Below, piece by piece: positions 6,165 through 13,257 of a stretch of 13,809 bases of DNA. Position 1 is the stretch's first letter; the number at the start of each line of letters is the position of its first letter. Under the pieces are notes generated by a model. The model saw nothing but the letters and a program-made list of their open reading frames with translations. It did no database searches and was not told the DNA's origin. The DNA is from Treponema sp. (GTDB taxonomy: Bacteria > Spirochaetota > Spirochaetia > Treponematales > Treponemataceae): positions 1 to 13,809 of the forward strand of contig JAEDFX010000063.1 of assembly GCA_016297805.1 (NCBI GenBank). The letters are read 5' to 3'. Made by a program: the position numbers and the translations under genes.

Positions 6165-6173
6165 AAATGTTAT

Positions 6174-6392
6174 TTATGCATTTACAGCCATTTTTACAGT
6201 TTCTGTAATTTCTGTAAGGTAACCTGTGCGGATACAGCTGTCAAAGAGTTCCTTTGAAATATAATCTGTTTTAACATCTTCGTAACCGTCCATATCACGA
6301 ACGATTTTTACAACGAAACCATCTTCCATTTCACGAATGATTGTCATGTAGTCTGTGTTTTTTCCAATACTTTTAAGTGTGTATGTTTTCAT
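6174..6392 (-). CDS. Small conserved-looking hypothetical protein (72 aa)
   Basis: A 72-residue acidic cytoplasmic protein that I do not recognise. It starts MKTYTLKSIG, has no signal peptide or membrane segment, and is rich in charged residues. The pattern is beta-strand (YTLKSI), beta (DYMTIIREM), beta (GFVVKIVRDMDGYED), then helix (ISKELFDSCIRTGYL), a compact alpha/beta fold. I chose ATG 6392 over the in-frame ATG at 6452 because GGGAG (6407-6403, minus strand) lies 10 bases upstream, and the 20-residue extension would run back to near the divergent tatD promoter. A plausible A+T-rich promoter region lies between 6410 and 6480 but no clear hexamer pair is seen. Codon use and an intact frame next to a terminator support a real gene. 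Function unknown. Confidence 0.62.
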   Translation of the reverse strand: MKTYTLKSIGKNTDYMTIIREMEDGFVVKIVRDMDGYEDVKTDYISKELFDSCIRTGYLTEITETVKMAVNA

Positions 6393-6445
6393 TTTTTTGT
6401 TACTCCCGTTTAAGAAAAATGATAGTTTTTTAGTGATACTTAAAA

Positions 6446-6476
6446 TTGCCACATTACTCTTATAATCGGTTATAAT
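6446..6476 (+). promoter_or_regulatory. Promoter of the tatD-like gene (leaderless)
   Basis: TATAAT (6471-6476) ends seven bases before ATG 6484, and no Shine-Dalgarno sequence is present, so the mRNA is predicted to be leaderless. A second TATAAT lies 10 bases upstream (6461-6466). The best -35 for the proximal box is TTGCCA (6446-6451) at a long 19-base spacing, so the -35 assignment is weak. Confidence 0.5.
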
Positions 6477-6483
6477 TGAAATA

Positions 6484-7203
6484 ATGTTAGAAAAAAATGA
6501 AAAAAAATTGATTTTTGATGCACATTTTCACTTTTATAACTGTAAAAAACTAGGAATTTTTGAATTTCCAGCTGATTTTACAGGTACTTGGGCAGGTATT
6601 TCCTGTGCCCATAGTAAAGAAGAATGGGAATTGCAAAAAACAGCTCCTTCTTCGGTTATTCAAGCATATGGTTTACATCCACAGAATGCTTCTATTGAAA
6701 ATGTAGCAGAATCTACGGATTTTTTGGAATTATTGATTCGTAATAAGCAGATTTCAGCTATTGGTGAAGCAGGTTTTGATTTCTTTACTGATGAATATAA
6801 AAACTTCAGAAAAAAACAAGAAGAAATCTGGAATATTCAGCTGGAGCTTGCGGTTAAGAATAATCTTCCCCTAATAATCCATTGTAGAAAGGCTAACGAA
6901 AAACTTTTTGAATATTCTAAAACTCTTTCTAAATTGCCAGAAGTATTATTTCATTCATTTATGGGGACTGCAGAAGAAGGTGAATCTTTACTTAAACGTG
7001 GAATAAATGGATATTTCAGCTTTGGAAAGCAGGTTTTTAATAATAATATAAAAGTAATTAATTGTGTAAAAAAATTTCCAGAAAATCGCGTTTTAGGTGA
7101 AACAGATGCTCCTTTTCAATATTTAAAAGGAGAGGAATATACAAAACCTTGTGAGATAAAAAAAATTCTGGAGGAAATTGAGAAACTGAGAAAAGAAATT
7201 TAA
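6484..7203 (+). CDS. TatD-family metal-dependent hydrolase
   Basis: A 239-residue cytoplasmic member of the TatD branch of the amidohydrolase superfamily; characterised members are 3'-5' exonucleases or D-aminoacyl-tRNA deacylase-like enzymes. The expected metal ligands are visible: H14 and H16 in FDAHFHF, E95 in AIGEAGFDF, H133 in LIIHCRKA, H157 in LFHSFMGT, and D208 in GETDAPF. GLHPQ (63-67) is also a family hallmark. At 239 residues it is somewhat shorter than the usual about 255-265, with the loss mainly in the N-terminal third and C-terminus. ATG 6484 has no Shine-Dalgarno sequence and fits the leaderless pattern. It precedes lepB by 41 bases in the same direction, but lepB has its own promoter-like sequence. 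The orthology within the TatD family (TatD, YcfH, YjjV) is unclear, so no symbol is given. Confidence 0.85.
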   Translation: MLEKNEKKLIFDAHFHFYNCKKLGIFEFPADFTGTWAGISCAHSKEEWELQKTAPSSVIQAYGLHPQNASIENVAESTDFLELLIRNKQISAIGEAGFDFFTDEYKNFRKKQEEIWNIQLELAVKNNLPLIIHCRKANEKLFEYSKTLSKLPEVLFHSFMGTAEEGESLLKRGINGYFSFGKQVFNNNIKVINCVKKFPENRVLGETDAPFQYLKGEEYTKPCEIKKILEEIEKLRKEI

Positions 7204-7209
7204 TACTTC

Positions 7210-7238
7210 TTTTCAATAGACAGTATTTTCATTATATT
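7210..7238 (+). promoter_or_regulatory. Candidate promoter of lepB (leaderless)
   Basis: TTTTCA (7210-7215) and TATATT (7233-7238) are 17 bases apart. The -10 ends six bases before ATG 7245, and there is no Shine-Dalgarno sequence. Both hexamers are imperfect, but the same -35 sequence (TTTTCA) and spacing recur at the promoter before 12037. Confidence 0.45.
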
Positions 7239-7244
7239 TAAATC

Positions 7245-8966
7245 ATGGAAAATAACAAATCTTTTAGTGCATATAAATTAAAATGCTACATTAATCTTTC
7301 TGCTGCTATACTGTTTTCAATATTATCTATTAGTTTTCATGCAGATATTACAATCCTTGGATTCATAATTGCTGTTGCTTATACTGCAGTTACCGTATTC
7401 TTTTCTTTAAAAATGATTTTAAAAACTGATGGAACACACATAATGAAGGTTATTAAATTTACTGAATATCTTCCTTATGTTCTGTTTATCTGTTTTATTT
7501 TAAGAAGGGCAGGTGTTTCTGGTACTTCTTTTGCCTATGATTTAATTACTGTTATTTTATGGTTTATTATTTTTGTTTTGTCATATCTTACTACAAGATG
7601 TCTTTATCCTAAAAAAAATGAAAAAATAATACAGGGTTGGTCTGTTGCTCCTAAAGAGACTAAATATAAAGGTATTGGAAAAGTTATATTTGAACTAGTT
7701 GATTGGATTGATGCGTTCTGCTGGTCTATTTTTACAGTTTTAATTTTCCAGATTTTTGTAATGCAGTTATATGAAATCCCTTCTGAATCTATGGTTCCAA
7801 CATTTCTTGTTAAAGACCGTGTTTTTGTAAGTAAAATAGACTGTGGTCCTAAGTTTCCTTTAACTGATGTTGGTTTACCAGATTTTAGAAAGTATAAACG
7901 AGGCGATACTATTGTTTTAAGAAATCCTCATTATGGTTTTGACAGAAAGTCTGAGGTTAAGACTGTATCTTCTCAGTTAATTTATATGCTTTCCTTAATG
8001 ACTATAAATCTTAATAAAGATGAAAATGGTGAAATGAAAGCTGATCCTCTTGTAAAACGAATTACAGGATTGCCGGGGGAACAACTGGTAATGCAGGATG
8101 GTACTTTATATGTTAGAACGAAAGATAGTGATGAATTTGTTCCGTCTGCTATTGATGCAAAGTATGCAACCTGGAATTTAAATGCTGTACATCCAAAACT
8201 GAAGAATAAAATTCAACATTATCCTCTTTCTTCTTCAGATTATCAGAAAATGCTTGATTTTGAAGAAGAAAGAAGAAACTTTGATTTGAACGTGGCTGAA
8301 TATAATGCTAATGAAATTGTAAGACAGTTTAATCAGTTGGCTTATAAAGAAAACCTTAATGGTACTTTTACTGCTCCTGATTTACTGGAATTCAACTTAT
8401 TTAGAAATATTCAGAAGATAACTGTAAATATGATGAGTCAGAATGGTGGTGCTGCCTGGTTTGAAAAATTTATGACATCATGGATTCCATCTAAAAATAA
8501 CGCACGGGATTATTATTCTGAATCTAACTATAAATTAAATGTCATGACAAAAATTACTTTTGGAAAAATTGTTGTCAGATATGCCCAGTTCTTGTCATCA
8601 GGAATCAGTGCAACAACCTGGACTAATGATGCTGAATTACAGGAATATTATTCTATGGCAGAGGATTTGAATTGGTATATACAGAACCTTCTGGATCAAA
8701 GAAATATGCCATTATTTCCGGCAAATGACAGTAATGGTAATCCACAATATATTCCTAAAGATTGTTATTTTATGATGGGAGATAACCGTTTTAATTCTTT
8801 AGATTTACGACATTCTTATGACTATAAGCCTAGTGCGTTGGCTTTTGAGGATCCTGTTTCTGTTAAATACGATTCTATAATGGAACCTCAGTATATCAAT
8901 AAAAAATATATTATAGGTAAACCTGCATTCAGATTCTGGCCTGCAGGAAGAATGGGAAAAGTATAA
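7245..8966 (+). CDS. lepB: Signal peptidase I, enlarged form
   Basis: Type I signal peptidase, which cleaves signal peptides from exported preproteins at the outer face of the inner membrane. The serine-lysine dyad is present: S182 in IPSESMVPTFL and K271 in LVKRITGLPGEQL. GDNRFNSLDLRHS (512-524) is the conserved C-terminal box. At 573 residues it is far longer than the usual 200-350. The excess has two parts. The N-terminal about 155 residues hold about four membrane segments (about 14-31, 36-57, 74-87, 98-117), before the usual segment at 156-176 that leads into the catalytic serine. A second insertion of about 200 residues (about 300-500) splits the catalytic domain between LYVR and the GDN box; it is rich in Asn, Tyr and Phe and looks mostly helical. 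ATG 7245 has no Shine-Dalgarno sequence. The gene converges on secA, its partner in export, across a strong terminator. Confidence 0.9.
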   Translation: MENNKSFSAYKLKCYINLSAAILFSILSISFHADITILGFIIAVAYTAVTVFFSLKMILKTDGTHIMKVIKFTEYLPYVLFICFILRRAGVSGTSFAYDLITVILWFIIFVLSYLTTRCLYPKKNEKIIQGWSVAPKETKYKGIGKVIFELVDWIDAFCWSIFTVLIFQIFVMQLYEIPSESMVPTFLVKDRVFVSKIDCGPKFPLTDVGLPDFRKYKRGDTIVLRNPHYGFDRKSEVKTVSSQLIYMLSLMTINLNKDENGEMKADPLVKRITGLPGEQLVMQDGTLYVRTKDSDEFVPSAIDAKYATWNLNAVHPKLKNKIQHYPLSSSDYQKMLDFEEERRNFDLNVAEYNANEIVRQFNQLAYKENLNGTFTAPDLLEFNLFRNIQKITVNMMSQNGGAAWFEKFMTSWIPSKNNARDYYSESNYKLNVMTKITFGKIVVRYAQFLSSGISATTWTNDAELQEYYSMAEDLNWYIQNLLDQRNMPLFPANDSNGNPQYIPKDCYFMMGDNRFNSLDLRHSYDYKPSALAFEDPVSVKYDSIMEPQYINKKYIIGKPAFRFWPAGRMGKV

Positions 8967-8987
8967 TAATAAATACCTGATATAAAT

Positions 8988-9041
8988 AAAAAGGCCGTAC
9001 ACAAAGTATTGAATATCAATATTTTGTGTACGGCCTTTTTT
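8988..9041. terminator. Strong bidirectional terminator between lepB and secA
   Basis: A 25-bp stem, with 8988-9012 pairing to 9016-9040 and one G-T pair (9006/9022), encloses the loop ATA (9013-9015). The G+C-rich middle is GGCCGTACAC (8993-9002). The left arm begins AAAAA and the right arm ends TTTTT plus T9041, so it carries a proper T-run on either strand. It lies 21 bases after lepB and 21 before the end of secA, and serves both genes. Confidence 0.92.
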
Positions 9042-9061
9042 ATAGAGTAATCAAATAAAGA

Positions 9062-11893
9062 CTATCTACCACAACATTGTTTATATTTTTTTCCACTTCC
9101 ACAAGGACAAGGATCGTTTCTTCCAACCTTTGGCATTGTTCTCCTTACTGTAACATTGTCTCCTTGTGAACGTTTATTTGTTGCACTGGCAGCTGCCTGA
9201 CGTCTTGCCATATCACCATTGAAGTTTGATTGTGCAGACTGCTGAGCCTGGGCTTGTGCCTGAGATGCGGCAAATGATTCTGCCTCATTATGCTGAGCAT
9301 TCATCTGATTAATTTGCTGCTGCTGGGCTTCCAACTGTCTTCTTCTTGCTTCGGCAGCCTCTGGAGAAAGCTGAATTCTTACCTTGAATACGCGGGACAT
9401 TACTGAATCACGGATTGTTGTAAGCATTTCATCGAAAATATTGAAACCATCAATCTTATATTCAGTAAGAGGGTTCTTAGAACCGTAAGAACGGAGATGT
9501 ACAGCTTCACGCAATCCTTCCAGTGTTTCCAGCTGATCAAGCCATTTTCTGTCTATAATCTGAACGTACTGGTAGCGGATAAACATATTGAGGTTTTCTT
9601 TTCCAGCAAGAGTTTCCTTTTCAGTAATATCGTTTTGTAGAGCTGCAAGAAGGGCATCTTTGCTAACATTATCAGGAGGAAGCTGCATACCAAATTTTTC
9701 TCTTATGCTTTCATTAAGTTCGTTTAATGGAGCGTTTGAATTTTTATTATGTTTTACAGCATCTTCGTAAACAGCAAAGAGTTCTTCAACTTCTTCTTTT
9801 GCGTTATTCATAACGCGAGTTGAAAGATTATCATCGCCAAGAATTTCATCTCGATTATTGTAGATTACAGTTCTCTGTTCATTTAATACATCATCATAGT
9901 CCAGCAAATGCTTACGGATTTCAAAGTTTCTGTCTTCTACTTTCTGCTGTGCTTTTTCAATACCTTTATTTAACCATGGGTGGTCAATTGGCTCTCCTGG
10001 CTGCATACCAATACGAGTCATCATTACCTTCATGCGTTCACCACCGAACAAACGCATTAAATCATCATCCATAGAAATGAAGAACTTTGAACGTCCTGGG
10101 TCACCCTGACGACCTGAACGACCACGGAGCTGATTATCAATACGGCGTGATTCATGACGTTCTGTACCGATAACATACAAACCACCAAGAGCACGAACTT
10201 CTTCATAGTCCTTTTTCCAGTTTTCTTTTTCAATTGCCAGAGCTTCTTTGAACTGTTCATCACTGGCTTCTGTTCCGACACGTTTTCTTGCACGGAATTC
10301 TGGAGAACCACCAAGCTTAATATCAGTACCACGACCGGCCATATTTGTTGCAATTGTTACGGCACCTTTTGCACCGGCTTCTGCAATAATCAAAGCTTCC
10401 CGGGCATGGTTTTTAGCATTCAAAACTTCATGACGAATACCTTTTCTTGTAAGCAGAGCAGAAAGATGTTCAGATTTTTCTACAGAAACTGTACCAACAA
10501 GAACTGGCTGACCTTTTGCATGGGCTTCTTTGATTTCATTTGCGATAGCTTCCCATTTATCAGCTTCGTTCAAATATACTTCATCATTTTCATCAATACG
10601 GGCAACTGGAAGGTTTGTTGGAATGGCAACTACTTCAAGCCCATAAATTTTGCTGAATTCAACTGCTTCTGTTGCGGCTGTACCAGTCATACCGGAAAGC
10701 TTGTTGTACATACGGAAGAAGTTCTGGAATGTAACAGTAGCCATTGTGCGGTTGCGCTGAGCAATACGGATATGTTCCTTTGCTTCAATAGCCTGATGCA
10801 AACCGTCAGAATAACGGCGTCCTTCAAGAACACGACCTGTAAATTCATCAATAATTTCAACTTTTCCATCACGAACAAGATAATCTACATCATTATGGAA
10901 AAGAAGATGAGCTCTTAAAGCCTGTGTAAAGTAGTGTGTATATTCAAAGTTTTCTTCATCTTCAAGGGAACCGGTAATAAGATTGTGCTGATGAAGAATA
11001 TCATTGATGTGGAGCATACCTTTATCTGTGAAAGAAACCTTCTTTGATTTTTCATCAATTGTAAAGTCTCCTTCAATCTTTGCTCTTTCTTCTGGAGTCA
11101 TCATTGTTTCGTCAGGATATTCTCCAGTTTTTTCGTCCTTGGCAACTTCTTTAAGCTCACCAACGTATTTATCAACTTCATGATATTTATAAGTATCATC
11201 TTCGCCGGCACCAGAAATGATAAGTGGAGTTCTGGCTTCATCAATTAATACAGAGTCAACTTCATCTACAATACAGAAATTGAATCCTCGCTGAACTTTG
11301 TCATTAAGGGATATTTTCATATTGTCACGAAGATAGTCAAATCCGAATTCATTGTTTGTACCGTAAGTAATATCGCAGGCATAAGAAGCTTTTCTGGTTT
11401 CATTATCCATGTTGGAAAGGATTGAACCAACTGTAACACCAAGATATGTAAATACTGGACGCATTGTGTTTGCATCACGCTCAGCAAGGTAATCATTTAC
11501 TGTAACAACATGAACACCTTTTCCAGTAAGTGAGTTCAAATATGAAGGGGCTACGGCTACAAGAGTTTTACCTTCACCAGTCTTCATTTCTGTAATACGA
11601 CCCTGATGCAGGTTGATGGAACCCATAATCTGTACATCATAAGCCCGTTCTCCTCGAACACGGAATGCAGCTTCACGACACAAAGCAAATGCTTCTGGAA
11701 GAATATCATCTAAAGTCTTGCCGTTAGCAAGCTCTTCTTTAAATCTTTTTGTCTGTTCTGGGAATTCTTCAGGTTTTAAGGATTTAGCCCATTCTTCTTT
11801 TGCATTAACTGCTGCCAGAATTGGCATAAGGGCTTTTACGTCACGATCATTTTTTGTACCGAAAATTGCGGTAAGTACTTTATCAACAAACAT
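9062..11893 (-). CDS. secA: Preprotein translocase ATPase SecA
   Basis: SecA is the motor ATPase that pushes unfolded preproteins through SecYEG at the inner membrane. The 943-residue protein contains the Walker A sequence MKTGEGKT (103-110), the DEVDS Walker B (210-214) with LIDEARTPLIIS, the preprotein cross-linking domain (about 228-370), NMAGRGTDIKLGG (517-529) and GTERHESRRIDNQLRGRSGRQGDPG (576-600, arginine finger region) of the second nucleotide-binding fold, then the helical scaffold and wing region. The C-terminal zinc finger CPCGSGKKYKQCC (929-941) binds SecB or ribosomes in relatives and has CC in place of the E. coli CH. A Gln/Ala-rich linker (about 855-890, with QQQQ and repeated QA) makes it longer than the 901-residue E. 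coli protein. ATG 11893 has AAGGA seven bases upstream. It converges on lepB and diverges from the 12037 lipoprotein gene. Confidence 0.97.
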   Translation of the reverse strand: MFVDKVLTAIFGTKNDRDVKALMPILAAVNAKEEWAKSLKPEEFPEQTKRFKEELANGKTLDDILPEAFALCREAAFRVRGERAYDVQIMGSINLHQGRITEMKTGEGKTLVAVAPSYLNSLTGKGVHVVTVNDYLAERDANTMRPVFTYLGVTVGSILSNMDNETRKASYACDITYGTNNEFGFDYLRDNMKISLNDKVQRGFNFCIVDEVDSVLIDEARTPLIISGAGEDDTYKYHEVDKYVGELKEVAKDEKTGEYPDETMMTPEERAKIEGDFTIDEKSKKVSFTDKGMLHINDILHQHNLITGSLEDEENFEYTHYFTQALRAHLLFHNDVDYLVRDGKVEIIDEFTGRVLEGRRYSDGLHQAIEAKEHIRIAQRNRTMATVTFQNFFRMYNKLSGMTGTAATEAVEFSKIYGLEVVAIPTNLPVARIDENDEVYLNEADKWEAIANEIKEAHAKGQPVLVGTVSVEKSEHLSALLTRKGIRHEVLNAKNHAREALIIAEAGAKGAVTIATNMAGRGTDIKLGGSPEFRARKRVGTEASDEQFKEALAIEKENWKKDYEEVRALGGLYVIGTERHESRRIDNQLRGRSGRQGDPGRSKFFISMDDDLMRLFGGERMKVMMTRIGMQPGEPIDHPWLNKGIEKAQQKVEDRNFEIRKHLLDYDDVLNEQRTVIYNNRDEILGDDNLSTRVMNNAKEEVEELFAVYEDAVKHNKNSNAPLNELNESIREKFGMQLPPDNVSKDALLAALQNDITEKETLAGKENLNMFIRYQYVQIIDRKWLDQLETLEGLREAVHLRSYGSKNPLTEYKIDGFNIFDEMLTTIRDSVMSRVFKVRIQLSPEAAEARRRQLEAQQQQINQMNAQHNEAESFAASQAQAQAQQSAQSNFNGDMARRQAAASATNKRSQGDNVTVRRTMPKVGRNDPCPCGSGKKYKQCCGR

Positions 11894-11929
11894 TATTATA
11901 TCCTTGAAATTATTATTCTAAGTGTATTA

Positions 11930-11958
11930 ATTATAACGAGTTTATATAGAATTTACTA
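11930..11958 (-). promoter_or_regulatory. Candidate secA promoter
   Basis: On the minus strand TATAAT (11935-11930) lies about 37 bases before ATG 11893, leaving room for a leader with the AAGGA ribosome binding site. The -35 position at 17 bases reads TAGTAA (11958-11953), a weak match. Unlike the leaderless genes, secA therefore has a normal 5' leader. Confidence 0.45.
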
Positions 11959-11968
11959 TATTATTTGT

Positions 11969-11998
11969 ATTACCGGCAAGAAAAAAAACGCAGGTAAT
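11969..11998. repeat. Inverted repeat between the divergent secA and lipoprotein promoters
   Basis: ATTACCGGC (11969-11977) and GCAGGTAAT (11990-11998) pair at 8 of 9 positions around a 12-base, A-rich loop. It ends two bases before the -35 hexamer (12000) of the downstream lipoprotein operon and lies upstream of the secA promoter. That position fits an operator for one or both; no regulator is identifiable. Confidence 0.35.
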
Positions 11999-11999
11999 C

Positions 12000-12028
12000 T
12001 TTTCACTAAGGGGATTTCATTTTATAAT
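12000..12028 (+). promoter_or_regulatory. Promoter of the 12037 lipoprotein operon (leaderless)
   Basis: TTTTCA (12000-12005) and TATAAT (12023-12028) are 17 bases apart, and the -10 ends eight bases before ATG 12037. No usable Shine-Dalgarno sequence precedes that ATG; AAGGGG at 12008-12013 is 23 bases away and would lie upstream of the predicted transcript start. Confidence 0.6.
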
Positions 12029-12036
12029 GAACTGGT

Positions 12037-13254
12037 ATGAAAAAGATTTTTGCAGCTTCTCTTGTGATTTTTGCCACAAGTTTATTTACATCCTGTCTCA
12101 GAAATGAAACTGTTCAGTCAATAAGTGAAACCGAGCTTTTTACTATTCCATATGGTAAGTTTGAAGAACAGATCAGTGTTTCTGATTTGAACAATGTAGG
12201 TGATGTACGTTTTGGTATTTCAATGCGAGATGGATTTTTCTACATCATAAATGGTGAATCTAAAAAAATTATGGAACTAAATTCCTATGGGGATTTACTT
12301 ACACTTTTCTATAATGAGGATTCAGAAACTGCAGCTTTGTTAAGTAAATCCCAGAGAGCTGCAGGCAGTATTCATCATGACGTGTCATACCCTTTTGATT
12401 ATCCTGGAATGCTGGCAGTAGATTCAAATAAAAATATTTATACTGTATGTTCAATTCCAAGAGACCGCCAGGAGCAAAGTGAAGACGGTACAATGTTATA
12501 CAGTCAGACAGTGCTTCGTTTTGCTCGTGATGGTTCTTCAGTTGAGTATATTGGTCAGCAGGGACCTGGCGGTACGCCTTTTCCTTTTATAAAAAATATA
12601 TATACCACATCAAAAGATGAACTGGTTGTGGTTGGTATTTCCACAGAGGGAACTATTGTATATTGGTTTACAAAAGAAGGCTTCTTAAAATATATGGTTC
12701 CAGTTACTACAAAAGATGCTCCCTCAATAAAAGGAATAGATGATAATTCTCAGGTTTATCTTACAATCGAAAATGTAATTCCAGATCCGAACAACTATAA
12801 GCTTTATGTACAGATTAACTATTATTCAACATTCTTTGATGAAGAATCAAAGGTTCAGTCCGGAGTAAACTATATTCAGACTTCACTTTGTCCATTAAAT
12901 ATTGAAACCGGAGTTTATGAAGCACCTATAACTATTCCTCCTTATGAAGAATCTGTAGTTTCAGATTACAGCCGTCTTACTTATAGAATTCCTTATGATT
13001 TTCTTGGAATTACAAAAAATGGCTGGAAATTTTTCATAGTAAAAACTGCAGATGGATTTAATATAGAAATGATACAGTCAGATACTCAGAGAATTCTGCG
13101 ACGCCAGTTTAAAGTAGATCATAATAACATGCTTTATGACACAATGGTGCTTTCTCAGGATGGTATTATTACAGCTTTGTACCTTGAAAAGGAAAGTGCC
13201 CGGGTAGTATGGTATAGAACGGACAATTTGATTGATGCTATTTTGAAGAATTAG
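12037..13254 (+). CDS. Predicted lipoprotein, beta-propeller-like, LIC_12708-family-like
   Basis: A 405-residue exported lipoprotein. The signal peptide MKKIFAASLVIFATSLFTSC ends in a spirochaete-style lipobox with acylated Cys20. The mature part is rich in short beta repeats of the type 'G-x-hydrophobic-Y-x-hydrophobic-N/D' (FFYIINGESKKIMELNSYGD 67-86; MLAVDSNKNIYTV 124-136; VLRFARDGSSVEYIG 158-172; TIVYWFTKEGFLKYMV 205-220; VVWYRTDNLIDAIL at the C-terminus). This is the pattern of a six- or seven-bladed propeller. From general likeness I think it belongs to the lipoprotein group called LIC_12708 in spirochaetes; this was not checked. It starts on a leaderless promoter and is followed after three bases by a gene for a single-span membrane protein, so the two products probably work together in the envelope. 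Function unknown; a ligand- or partner-binding role is inferred from the fold. Confidence 0.75.
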   Translation: MKKIFAASLVIFATSLFTSCLRNETVQSISETELFTIPYGKFEEQISVSDLNNVGDVRFGISMRDGFFYIINGESKKIMELNSYGDLLTLFYNEDSETAALLSKSQRAAGSIHHDVSYPFDYPGMLAVDSNKNIYTVCSIPRDRQEQSEDGTMLYSQTVLRFARDGSSVEYIGQQGPGGTPFPFIKNIYTTSKDELVVVGISTEGTIVYWFTKEGFLKYMVPVTTKDAPSIKGIDDNSQVYLTIENVIPDPNNYKLYVQINYYSTFFDEESKVQSGVNYIQTSLCPLNIETGVYEAPITIPPYEESVVSDYSRLTYRIPYDFLGITKNGWKFFIVKTADGFNIEMIQSDTQRILRRQFKVDHNNMLYDTMVLSQDGIITALYLEKESARVVWYRTDNLIDAILKN

Positions 13255-13257
13255 CCT

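Noticed and set aside
6393..6452. Twenty-residue N-terminal extension of the small minus-strand protein (ATG 6452).
   Set aside because: No ribosome binding site is visible before 6452, the internal ATG 6392 has GGGAG upstream, and the extension would run back to near the divergent tatD promoter.
10154..10918. A long open frame (254 codons) on the plus strand opposite secA.
   Set aside because: It is rich in Cys, Phe and Asn in the manner of an antisense shadow, has no ribosome binding site, and lies wholly within the certain secA gene.
11936..12036. Riboswitch or attenuator before the 12037 gene.
   Set aside because: The predicted transcript begins at the start codon, leaving no leader; the inverted repeat lies upstream of the promoter.
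12027..12107. Short overlapping frame from ATG 12027 behind AAGGGG (12008-12013).
   Set aside because: It is only about 26 codons, out of frame with the lipoprotein, has poor RBS spacing (13 bases), and its ATG overlaps the -10 box.
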